Below, piece by piece: positions 48,874-64,000 of a stretch of 64,000 bases of DNA. Numbering within the stretch: position 1 is the first letter of the stretch; each line of letters opens with the position of its first letter. The position numbers and the translations under genes are program-made. The notes under the pieces were generated by a model. It saw only the letters and a list, made by a program, of their open reading frames with translations. It was not told the DNA's origin and searched no databases. The DNA is taken from the NCBI RefSeq assembly GCF_040115645.1, contig NC_089552.1, positions 3,844,001 to 3,908,000 of the forward strand, in the 5' to 3' direction. This stretch comes from Euwallacea fornicatus. Its lineage: Eukaryota; Arthropoda; Insecta; Coleoptera; Curculionidae.

Positions 48874-51800
48874 TTGTAATTTTTTTAGTTGATGTTGTGC
48901 AATACTCTGTTTATTCTTGTTGTTATATTGGCGTTGAACGTGCGGTACTTTTGGAGGGTCTTGGAAATCTGCTTGATGGTAACTTTATACTAACTTTTCT
49001 TAGTTTCACTATCATATGAGTCCTTAAGCATTTTTTAAAATCAACTTATCGTATTTTGAAGAATTTTTTTCTGATTTTCGTAAATAAAGCGACGGTTTTT
49101 TCAATTGAAACTGGTGACTAGAAGGTTTTTATTTTGTAACTAGTTAGATAATGAAAGCAGGTACCTTCATTTCATAACTCGATTTACAAATGGGACCAAT
49201 GGTCTACAGATACAGGATGTAAATTAAATATTTTAAAATGTATGCCAGTTTCTTTTGATCTCTTCGTCATATACTAAAATTAGAAAAATATCTTGCGTGA
49301 AACGCGTTAAAAAACACTAATTTATGTAACTCGTGTTATATTGCAGGATCTTGCTTCACTCGTCTTGTAAAATCCCACGTGTTACATAAATAGCTATTAT
49401 ATTTGTTTTTTTTTCGGTGGTCCTTGCTCGAGGCTCAAAATAAATTAGCAGAAATCATTTTTTTGGTATCGGACCAGATAAACGGCTCTCAGTCGAATTC
49501 ACTTCCCCTGATATAGAAACCCATTGGCCCATATCTTGTTTTACGACTATTTATACAGGATATTCGATTTTTTGTAGCAAGATTTCAATCTTTAGCCAAG
49601 TATTCTATGTCTAAAAATGATAATAGTAATTTGCTATACAGGGTGTTCCAGATTTTAGTTCGCAGCAATTGCACCATCTCCAAAGCTTGTAAAAATAGAA
49701 GAACTATTTAGTCGCCTAAAAGTTAGTATACATAATAATGCTGAAGATATACGTACAGGAAATGTAAAATACATAAAATTAGCCTTTGCCTACTTGATCA
49801 TTGTGCCTAAAGTTATCACTAAAGCATTCGTGCATTGCAATAGATTCTTTGCAAGAAAAGTGACTTTAATAGTCTCAACAAAAGCTCAATAGATGGAAAA
49901 TTAATCACCCTCCCATTACAGACTATAATATAGCAATGGCCTATAGGGATATCGGAATCTATAGTAGAAGGGTGTGAACCGCGCGTGCCATTACTCTTAT
50001 CCATACCACTTAATAACCATTAAAACCATCTCCAGAATAAACAATTGTGACAATTCTATAATTCAACAACATGGGTAGGCATTATCCGTTTCCGTTGGTC
50101 CTCCAAATACATCTTACCGCTCTCTTCCAGCACAAAAATGCTCTTTGAAATAATATATTTAGTGTCTATGAAAATTAGTTTCAATTTTGAATTTTTAGCC
50201 TTCTCTCTGAATTTTACTGTGTTTTTGCGTAAACGGTAAAAATTTGAAAACAAACCGTTGATTTAGGTCGTTGCGACTTTATTCCACCAAGCAATTCATG
50301 GTCGATCCTGGTAGTTTGAGAATTGCAAACTTTACACCATGTACACGTGAATCATGTCTGTCAAGGTAACGTGTATTAATTCATACATAAATGGTACTCG
50401 TCAACGCTAAAGCATGTTGAAATAAGTAGCTTAAAAAACTCTGATTTTGAAAAGATCATAAAGTACATATTCAGGTGGAAAGCGTATCTTTTCTGTTCAA
50501 AGCAAAAAATAGCGAACGCAATGCGCATAGTTCCTATGTTTACTATTTTATTTGCTACTACGTATTAATGAAAATAAAAAGAAAAATATGAATGTATTTA
50601 AAGTCGGTATATGCTTGCATTGTTGGAACTATCATGCCATAATTAAATTGTTGACTTTGAATATTGTGAAGAATCTTTTTCTGGGTATATTTGTTGCAGC
50701 CCGTGATTAGTGGGCGGTATCATTGGAAGTATGCGTAGTCTATTTCAAAAATTCGAACCCGAAGACGGTGACTGAACTATGACGTGAAGCAGAATCTTTT
50801 TGTTTAGAATGTTTTTATGCTTCATTTTGGTAAGTTTATTGCAATTTTATTAAACCTAATAGTGGAAAAAGCCCTATACGCGTCGGTCGTGACATACTTA
50901 TGGCCCTCACGCCTCATATCCTCCAACATTCCGTGCTTTGGATTTAAACTTGGCGTTCGGGCCATAAACTTTCAGGTCATAATCGACCCCCAATAACAAA
51001 AATCCCGATACATCTATTTCTAATTCATTTCTTGTGCCAATATTTTTAGACATCTTTACCGTCAATTAAAGTCAGCAAACGGGGTCAAAGAGAAGCATAG
51101 TTACAAATTGGCGGAAAAATATTTTTGCATATTTGACGTAAAATCACTTTACGCCCTTGTTGTGTTTTTGATTGCAGTATAGCTGCGAATGCGAAAGCTA
51201 AGAAAATTGCACCTTTGGTACTATCTATTAAAACAACACGTTTATGCGCTCAAGCATGTTTTGAACCATGGTGACAATGAATCCGATCATTTTTTGTTGC
51301 TATATGTTTCAAACCTTTCGTTTGTGCCTACCATTCTACAACTCCCAATAAATTACTTGGCATTTTTTAGCCTTAGCACCTGCGAAACGCACCTGACAGT
51401 TTTTTTACGCAGATATGGTAAACTTTTCAAAACAAATAGGGTGCATAAGAACAGGCAAACGCAATAAGGTTAGGGAGGGCACCCTGAACATCGAAGATTT
51501 TAGATGTGTTACGAATTTATCTAAAGTGTTTAGTCAAGTCGAAATTGAAATTTCTACTATTTACTCTCTAATAACTATATTCGTACGATAAAGGCCGTTT
51601 TGTGAATCGTAAATCATAATGTTCATGCGTAAGAAGGGAATGATTATCAGATCCTTGAAAAGCTGTAGTTTCCGACTAAATCACAAATGCCTCCTTTTGT
51701 AACCAGTTTGGTGGCAGACCAAGCAGATTTCCTAAACCTCTTAAAACTTAGGTAATTTCAGTTAACTTATTTGACATAAAACGTCCGATCCATGCAAATA

Positions 51801-53456
51801 CTGGCTAGAAATACACTAATCGTTACAAAATGCGATTTTATTAAAAAGAAGTTTTCAACGCGGGTGCTTGGACACGAGATATTAACTAATATTCTACCCC
51901 TTTCAGTATATTGAACAGCTAAATATAATGTATTACAGTATGTGTGTGCGTTTCATTTCCATAAATAACTACGGTAGGTATCTAGTAAAAATTATTTATT
52001 GTTTTATGTACACTTTCTTACACGAATATTTCCACAAAATGTACAGATTATCCCTTAAAGCTATTATTTATATTTAACTAAAAAACTCTATGCGTGGACG
52101 AAGCAACAACCATTGAGTGGATGGGAATGCAGTAAGGGGGAAGAGAAGATCCCTTGATAGTATTCACGGTTATACAGTCATGGTTCAATCTTCCTGACTC
52201 GCTGAAACCCAAACTCCATGTAGGTGCCCTTAACATTTAAATTCACGTTTTCGCCCCTCCCACAATAAATGTTTAATTATTTGCTTCGTTCACTTGAAAC
52301 TATATTTCGTAAACCGCAATGTGTCGTTCCGCTTCCTTTTATACCTATTTGTACATTGAAGCAAATGGTACGACTTTCCTTAAATGAGAATAAACGTTTC
52401 CTTTCAATCACTTAATCAATCTTAAAGTAATCTTTAAAAAAAAGCACGCCACACGATAGTAAATTAAATGCTAATACGTACACCTAGAAAACACAGAATA
52501 TAGTAATAACTATACAACTGAAGTAAATCCTCGTGTGAATTAAGACATATTTAAACCGTTTTGTTGGTGCGTAAAATTCTGATTGTAACGTCAATAATGA
52601 TTAAGGCCCCTCTGTCTTCTCAAAGTAATTCACACAAATTTTCATCAGAAAACCATAGAAAGCTGTTTACCATGGAACGTATGATGTTTAGACACTGATC
52701 GACCTGTTACATTGGTATGTAGAGAGTCTTTTTTTTTCTTGTTTTACAATGTTCGAAATTCAAATATTCTTGCTGGTTCCAAATTTGAAAAATAAATACA
52801 TCAAGACATTATGAAAGTAAATAAATGTCTTAATCTTAGAAAATTGTCGTGCCGCAAGTGAATGCGCAATTAATGTATAGAAGGAGAAATTGTCAACACT
52901 GCCCTTACAGCTCTTAAATATAAATATTAGAAATAATTGGTTCAGTTATATTAGCAAAAGGTTAAAATCTAAACACAAAGAACTCAAAATAACTCAGTCA
53001 AAACTTTAAAATAAAAATGTATCTCTTAAACAAACAAAATAATTAAATCTTAAAGTAACGCTGCAAAAATCTGGGTTTTGTTAAATAGATCGGACAAGTT
53101 TGACCATTTTAAACGCTTGATGCAAGTGATTTGCCAATTAGAACGTTTGCAAGAGGTAAAAATGGGTAAATGTACACGTACGCGTTGGTCAATGTATTGT
53201 ACGTGCTATTTGTAATCTCCGTGCAAATGGAATTCAGACAATTTTCCCTATATAAATAAATATATAAAGGGCCATAACAATAGAGCGAGACATTATGAAA
53301 TTTGGCCATAATCACCGTCCTTTATTTATATAGGAAAAAACGTCTGTATTCCATGGCGAGTCAAGATTTTTAATAATTGAAATAGTATATAGCAAAACTA
53401 ATTCTTCGCTGTTTTTACGTGTCCAAAAGTTAATTGGCCAAAAATACATAAAACGT

Positions 53457-53608
53457 ACAGGGCGAATCACTATTTGATTCAAAGGATATTTCCAGAAAGA
53501 AAATTTGACGATTTGGAGAAAATTTTTAGACTTTGCTAATTGAAAAGTTTCCGTACGACCGATTATAATGGAAATATCCACTAGATTAAATGTAGTGAAT
53601 CGCTGTGC
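53457..53608. repeat. Small foldback (MITE-like) element
   Basis: Imperfect inverted arms of about 38 bases at 53457-53494 (ACAGGGCGAATCACT...GGATATTTCC) and 53570-53608, separated by about 75 bases. No coding content. Confidence 0.45.
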
Positions 53609-54089
53609 ATAGCGTGTCGAAAAAGGCTGGAAACGTTCACTGTTTATTTCGGAAAATATTGACGCGATCTAAAAAAATTTTGTAATTTGGAGTATAACGT
53701 TTTAAATTGGACGGTGGTATTAGCAGATATTGCCAGTTTTTTCAATTTTCTCTAAACTTGTTAACTGGATTCAAACTCAGCCGAAGGTGAGGAACGTTTT
53801 TTCTTTCTTTAATAGTGTCCGCAACACTTAAAAATTCACACATCATTTGTTCAGATTGTTTCATTATTTCCGGAGATATATTTAAAAAGCGTTTCGATTC
53901 TTTTTCGACTAGAACACGTATATCAACTTGTAAAGGATCTTCAACAATGTCTGCAACCTACGTGATCACTAGTCTGGCATATCGGTAAAATCTCAAATCG
54001 TTCTGGGATGGTTTTCTAATCAGTTGAAACAAACCTAATGTATTTAGAATTAACAGAATTTGCGGTCACGAGGGTTGCAATTATTAGAT

Positions 54090-55805
54090 TGGTTATTCAT
54101 AGCTGAACTTTTGGTATTATCTTGCGGCACCGGAGCGTGCTTTGCTTTATAGCAAATATGTTAGAATTTAATGAGAGCTTTATCGTAATATATTCTGTGC
54201 AGTAGTGTGATGATCTTCGCTCTCTTAGGTCTTGAGATAGGACAGCTAGTTCAGAACACAGGAACTTTGTCAAAGATTTAACAACGTTTTATTGTTCGTT
54301 GTGTTCTATCAGTTTGTAATATCATCTAAATTTAACCTTGAAAAAGTCACGTAGAGTTAAAAATGAATGACTGTGCAGTAAGGCAAGTTGCGTTTATTAG
54401 TCATCATAGCAATAATTGCACACTGTTTAAATGTTTCCGTCCCAATAGGGCAATAACTGTGAGAAGAGAAAAGATTATCTTTATTCAAAGACTAACGCAG
54501 AACTAAAGAACTAAAATTAGGTCAGCAATAAAAAGCAAACCTATTGTTGATACCTCCACATCTTTTTTTATACAGGTAAAAAGTTGATCCTAACGGGGGA
54601 TTATGATGCGTTCGTTGGAACGATTCAGTTCCTAAAATAGCGCTGGTGGAAAATGCGTCTCTGTCGTGTATCGATTCGCAAGGCTTATAATACAAATTTT
54701 GATCAGAACTATCAGCAGATACGCGCGGAAAAATACTTGAAAAGGTCCTTCACCTTAATATTATGAAGTACATAATGCTTGCAGCATCGGTTTCTACATG
54801 AAGTAAAATTTTACAGAATTTAGCCATCATATATGTAATAAGTTGTTAAGGGCAATTCTGGTAGATCCCATTCACATGGATATGTTTAAGTCTTTTGAGA
54901 GCATTTGTCATTATGTTTCTAATAATTGCACAGTTTAAACTTTCACAATGACGGTACGTTGTTCTCAGCTTTCCATTTACGGAACAGAAACTTATTATCT
55001 TTGGTGACAGTAATTCTAAAACCTTCGTTCCCTCTTCACGTAATCCACAGAATTCTGTTGTTATTAGTCATGTTCACTGATTACGTTAATCAGTACATAA
55101 AGCACAGCAAATTCTCGGTTTATGCGAATGATTTAATGTTATTCTTTATGCGGAGAGGGGGCAATGCAAGCAAGATTGTCAACGCTTTCCTAGGAATCCA
55201 TAGCATTAATTGCATTGATGTACGTATTTGATTTGATATGCATTATAGTTTCTGATAATCAATTATAAATTATTTGTTCCAAGCATTTTAGAATTTGCGC
55301 AGGAAAATATTATAATCTACGAACTCCAATGTGTAACCTTAAGAAGTTTGGTACTAGGTTTGTTCTTCATTGCTGAACTTGTGCTTACTGTACCCCAACG
55401 AACTTTATCACAAATCTCTCCGAATTGAATGTGTTCTCTATTTTAGTGTGGTGCAGTAATGTAATGAATTCGTTGCCCTAGATTTTCAAATCAAGTAACT
55501 AATTCAGGATATGTCAACATTATAAAGAATTTGCACAAAGATCTCTTTTATCGTTTTTTTTAATCACAATTTTAAATGAGAAAATTCGTATGGTCTTAAA
55601 AATGAATGTTTGACACTGTAAGAGTGTCAGGCAAGGCACAGACCGGAATCCCTGAGTAGCCATGACAAAATGGTGCACTGTTTAAAATTTCCACGTTTTT
55701 TTATTATAACAGTGCACTAACTGTCGGAAATTTTTTAAATTTTATTCGATAGTGCGCCACTAGTGCAGACAACTGTCAATTTAGTTCAGCAATAAAACAA
55801 CGATT
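54090..55805. repeat. Diverged direct duplication
   Basis: Two segments, about 54090-54540 and 55365-55805, share ordered landmarks: a GCTGAACTT string, GTGTTCTAT, AAAAATGAATG, GCACTGTTTAAA followed by TTTCC, and finally TCAGCAATAAAA. The match is patchy, so the copies are old. Neither codes for protein. They could be two copies of an unknown repeat or a duplicated non-coding segment. Confidence 0.35.
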
Positions 55806-56481
55806 TTTTCTAATTTAAAATAAAAAACTATACATTTTTCCTCGTGGGGAGAGGGAGGAACTAGCCGAGCCTCGTTACTCTCTTGTATCAACATCTTAGA
55901 ATTCCGTGGCTGGCTAAATATCAATGGCGATTCGATCAAAATATTCCTGTGATCATTTAACCAGACAGTGACTGACCCGTGCGGTGCAAACTAATGTTAA
56001 TTTAATAAACAATACAAAATAAATGTAACAGTATTTGAGCTGACCACAACCAGACAGTGAGTGAATTGTAACAGGTGAACGGTTAATATTTCAGTTTAGA
56101 GAGCTTCACTAACCATTTCTTCAATGATATTACTGACAACTAGTTGGAACTAAACCATACAATTAATTTACGGATAGGTAGGTAGATAGGTTGATTGTTT
56201 AATAACCAGCACACGTATCTTTTTGAAGGCAGAAAGAGAAATAAGCAATGTCGTTTTTAATGGATGCAGTTGTTAAAACAACACCCTCATCGTGTCACTC
56301 AATATTAATAATCCTAAAAAACTATATTTGGTTTATACAAGGTAGATATTTCTCACACAGGCTTGAGAATTTTCACGTATATACATAAATGCTCATCGAA
56401 ATAAGTAGTAAGTTGAATTGTTTTCCGTTCTACAGCTTTCTGTCTTTCCCTCAGTCTGAACAGTAGTATTACTTACGCTAA

Positions 56482-60352
<3,871 letters not shown>

Positions 60353-62182
60353 AACTCCAAGTTGTTTATAATAATAAAAGATGGACGAACAAATATGGCC
60401 ACTCACAACCACAATGGCTTCCGCGAACTAAATGAACGCCATTAAACAATGAGACAAATTTCAGATAATTCGTCGACCCTCGTATATATATGAACCAGGT
60501 ATATTTATCTCTGCGCCAGTGAAATATACTGGTATTGACATAGACAAAGACAACACGTGATCTGGCTATTGGAAGTTCATATAGTTGGGAAAATTATTTC
60601 ATGAAAGAATAATTGACATACGGTAAGGAGGTGTGGTAAACGTTACTACGGAAACTACGTAAACAATAATAGAATGGAGGAGGATGGATTCTGCCCGACG
60701 TGCGTCTGCTTTAGTGGTGCCATCTTTCAGATTCTGCTCTTACGCGGGTTATTTGAAATGTACCTTAAGGCGGGTTGTTCGAATGATCATTGGAAAGATC
60801 AAATATTTATCATAAAACTAATGTAAAATAAATAGAAATACTATGCAGTTTTCGTATAACATATGTAACTCACAATTAAAACAGTTGGTGGTTTGTGAGA
60901 GGGTAGGTATTAAGAAAAGGGTTTATTGTTTTTCGATCGCTGGGAAAATTTTCAATTCTGTAATAAACAAAAATAATCTTTCTAGTTGGTCCAGATTGCT
61001 AGTACAAAAATCAAATCTTAAAACACCTTGCCATAAAGTACCATCCCTTATATAAAATTAAATGAAGCACGTAAAAAAATCTACGAGGTGTAATATTTTC
61101 TTTCGCCAGGCTTAATCGTCTCTTGCCCAAAAACCTTCATTTTCTATTTAATCTACAAGCTTTTTTACCTCTTTCATTCGTATCTATCGCTATTTTTTCT
61201 AGAGATTCTATATATATGTACTATAACGAAATAGTGATTTTATTTGCATCTTTATTTTTTATTACAAACTATCTATACTCACACACTTTCAAGCAATGTA
61301 CCTCGCTTTGCTTTAAATTTGCAATTCTTAAAAACACTGTTTGTGAACATCTAAGAGAAAATAAAACAAATAATATAAGAAAGATAAATCAAACGATATA
61401 TTTATAAAAAATCAATTTAAACATTACTTTATTAATAATATTCAGCTTCTTATAACAACGAATTTAAATTTCACAACCATAATTGTGTAAAAAAACCTTA
61501 TATAACTATTTTATTACTAGGTAAATATAAAAACTCTGTTGACTCATCCCCAGCAAACACTAATCTATGGCAATGTGAAGGCACTTTACAATGAAATACA
61601 GGCGAACTGTAATGGTAACAATCTACTATCTTGTGTATCGCTATTACACATTTCATACTGTAACCTATTGGTTCGGATAATGTTGATAGACTTGTGCAGG
61701 CCCAGTATCGAAACTCAAAATTCTACGGATTATCGCATAAGTCTATACATTCCATTGGCCCAGACATATTGATAACAGCCAAAAAGACGTTTTGTTGCAT
61801 AGGGCCAACGGACTATTACAAATCGCACTGTACTTTGATGCATAGAGTTGGTACGTTGCTGTTTACTGGGTCACACTTTCATTACTTAATTAAATAGCCA
61901 GCTTGGCTCACTTTTTGTGTTAGAATGGCATTTACTGAAATAAAATATCAAAACATGAAAATCATCATGTAAATCTTTAAAACACATTGTCCCCGTTCGG
62001 CAAAGTCAGCAGTTGTGCAACTATTGAGATTTCTACTGAGCACTACCATTAAGTCAAGTACATTTAAATGGGAGCTGACACCATTTTTGTTGAGAAATTC
62101 AAATAGTTCTCCAAGTGTTACATCTGCCGAATGTGGCCAATAAATTCGTTTTTCAACTAAAATGTTACCAAATATTTTATAT
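60353..62182. other. Spacer between YY1 and the SAS-6-like gene
   Basis: Contains the YY1 promoter and 5' leader and the 3' end of the next gene. Small frames (60843-61055, 61123-61407, 61539-61772) are AT-rich and without motifs; I regard them as chance. Nothing else seen. Confidence 0.4.
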
Positions 62183-63973
62183 TTACAAGTCCTTACTTTT
62201 GTTTAACTTGCGAAGTTCTTCTTTCAAATCGTCTACATTCTTCTCTGACATGAGGAGGTTTCGCTTTGTGTCTTCAAATTTTTCGAAATTAAAATCCACT
62301 TTATACTGTTCAAACGAATTTAAAATCTGCTTTATTTGACACTTTTGGTCCATAATAATTTTTTCCTTAACAGTGACATCTTCTTCATATTCGCGGAGCT
62401 GAAATTATTCTCTTCTTAAATTATTATTTTTTTACTTTTATAGATTTAAGTTTGTGAAGAACTGAGAGAATTAAAGAAAGCTCTAAATCAAATGAAATAT
62501 TATCAGTTCAAATAATTTTGTTGGACTACAAATAGCACAAACATAATGTCTGTTCTCCCAGTGTATTTCGAAATGTTTACCGTATCTGTGCCGAAGACAG
62601 TGTACATTTCTCAGTACGTTGTTGAAGGTAACAAAACGATAAATAATTTAGAATGGTAAACAATTATTTGTTGTTTTAAAAGTTAAGAAATATATATATA
62701 TACTTAAGAAACATGGAAATTGTAACACCAAGAAAAATTTAAATTTCGTCACCAATCTTGGTCTACCTTTACACTGCACATCTCTTTATATAATATTAAT
62801 GAAAAATAAAATACTGAATATTCGGTTCTTCCGCTATATCTCCGGAAATAATTGAGATATTGTGATTTTTAAAAGTTATTCTAACTCAGCATTCAAATAC
62901 AAAACACTCCCAATTTAATCTTTTTTCTAACTCTGGTAATTTAGAACATTCCCATGTGGGCGACATGTAATACGGACCCACCTGCTGATCTCTAGCATCA
63001 CACTCGTTGCTAAATCTTACGATCATATTGTTGGCTTGAACAAGGTCCTTTGAGAGTTCACTGATCTTACTGTCTTTCTGTGCAATTATGATACTAAGCT
63101 TTTCCAAATCCGTTTCTAGCTCAGTCTAAAATGTCAATGAATATTATTGAATGTGTTATCTAATTAGGCTTTTAATACCTTCTTCATTTCAAAATTTCGA
63201 TGAAGATTTTGAGTTTCCTCCAGCGATTTTTTCAAATCTGCCACATTTCGTTCTAAGGTCACCCTTAAAATGTTTAATGAAGTATTTTCTCTTTTCAAGC
63301 TATCCATTGAGGTACTATAATCAATATTTTCTAATCTCAAGGTTTCTAGAGTCTTGATCAACCGGTCACTAGAACTAGCCTTCAAGTGGTTCTCTTGCTT
63401 TAAAATATTTACTTTCTTGTGCAGCTCTATTATTTTATCTTTAAACCTACTTAGTTTATAAAAGAGGCTGCTTTGGAATTGGTCACATTTTGCTGTGAAT
63501 AAATGGTCAACATTCTCAAGATCCTGTAATATATCCAAAGAATTTATTACTATTTAAATGTTATAGACCTGATCATTAGTGTGTTGCCGACTTTACTGGT
63601 AGGATTGTTATATGAAAGTCAACACTATGATCTGTGTTAAAAATTATTGTTTCCAAGGAATTTTCCTTCCAGGCAAGTTGACTTACTCTAACAATTTGGG
63701 AGCAAAGAACAATGTAAAAAATAATTACTAACTTTATGAAACTTTTCCACGACCAACTGCGTTGTCTGCTGGAGATTCTGAATCTCTAGCTCTCTTTCTT
63801 TTACCGTTTGTTGCGTCTTTAGTAATTGATTGTGAAGTCTCTTGTTCAGACCCTAAATGTTATAGATTAATAATGGCACCTTTCACATGTTTCATTTCAC
63901 TACAATACTTGTAATTTATCAATTTCCAAATACATCTCAGCAACAATCTCCTTTTGATCCGTTAATCGTAGGT
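62183..63973 (-). CDS. Coiled-coil protein, SAS-6-like (C-terminal exons, partial)
   Basis: Five exons in phase, leftward: 63973-63909, 63852-63733, 63523-63179, 63125-62982, 62398 to a TAA at 62185-62183 (or a donor AAA|GTAAGG at 62197 if another exon follows). About 295 residues of almost continuous heptad-like coiled coil rich in Leu, Lys and Glu. The stretch from KRENTSLNIL through LEKLSIIIAQKDSKISELSK to DLVQANNMIVRF resembles the rod of the centriole cartwheel protein SAS-6, where LS.DL.KANEII is typical. The N-terminal globular head that defines SAS-6 would lie beyond the right edge, so the identity is an inference; other centrosomal or Golgi coiled-coil proteins are possible. Splice borders look normal. 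Confidence 0.6.
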
Positions 63974-64000
63974 CTAATGTGAGATAAATTATACTTTTTA

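Larger units (their letters stand above)
48874..56481. other. Long AT-rich stretch without a recognised gene
   Basis: About 7.6 kb between the convergent ends of CNOT4 and YY1. The longest frames (51189-51467 plus; 49819-50004, 50056-50253, 53109-53315 and 53312-53581 minus; 54926-55231 plus) show no motif, no splice partners and biased hydrophobic content, so I treat them as chance. A TATACAGGGTGTTCC repeat end is at 49635. Part of the right side may be the long 3' untranslated region of YY1. A diverged direct duplication and a small foldback are listed separately. Confidence 0.45.

Noticed and set aside
51189..51467. 92-codon plus-strand frame in the gene-poor stretch
   Set aside because: Has an ATG but no motif, no splice sites and no supporting context; length is within chance for this much sequence.

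Overview
The window is nuclear DNA of an insect, most likely a beetle (the order is an inference). It is AT-rich, its genes carry many spliceosomal introns with GT-AG borders and AATAAA signals, and the spacers hold mariner-type transposons, a jockey-like LINE scrap and several foldback elements. No bacterial, CRISPR or operon features are present. Gene models below were assembled by hand from splice-site phase and family resemblance; no search was run.

Left part (1-15.1 kb): the last exon of a secreted histidine acid phosphatase; a decayed mariner piece; a nearly whole mariner (1407-2680) with perfect terminal repeats and a TA duplication but a broken transposase; a 5'-truncated LINE (about 2723-3712) bounded by a 12-bp target duplication; then two tandem paralogous chymotrypsin-fold serine proteases (4529-7412 and 8930-13715) with the same five-exon plan and hydrophobic C-terminal tails. 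The second has an odd activation site (Cys before IIGG). Large inverted-repeat elements lie between, within and after them (8142-8776, 11176-11838, 14329-15092).

Middle part (15.3-33.3 kb) is a compact cluster of conserved genes: CCDC51/MITOK-like mitochondrial protein (-), SLC17-like transporter (+), the splicing factor PRPF40 (-, fifteen coding exons), myotrophin (+), and LSM8 (-, first exon not found). CCDC51/SLC17 and PRPF40/myotrophin are head-to-head pairs with under 1 kb between start codons, suggesting shared promoters. SLC17/PRPF40 and myotrophin/LSM8 are convergent.

Right part (36.7-64 kb): the CCR4-NOT ubiquitin ligase CNOT4 (+, sixteen coding exons over 12 kb), a 7.7-kb stretch without a recognisable gene, the Polycomb-group zinc-finger factor YY1/pleiohomeotic (-, six coding exons, one intron with an apparent GC-AG border), and the C-terminal exons of a SAS-6-like coiled-coil protein running off the right edge. 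Several genes serve RNA metabolism (PRPF40, LSM8, CNOT4), but this looks like ordinary housekeeping clustering and I see no sign that they form one system. I did not find a convincing undescribed system; the most unusual items are the protease zymogen site, the foldback elements carrying transposase scraps, and the GC-AG intron inside the YY1 zinc-finger array.
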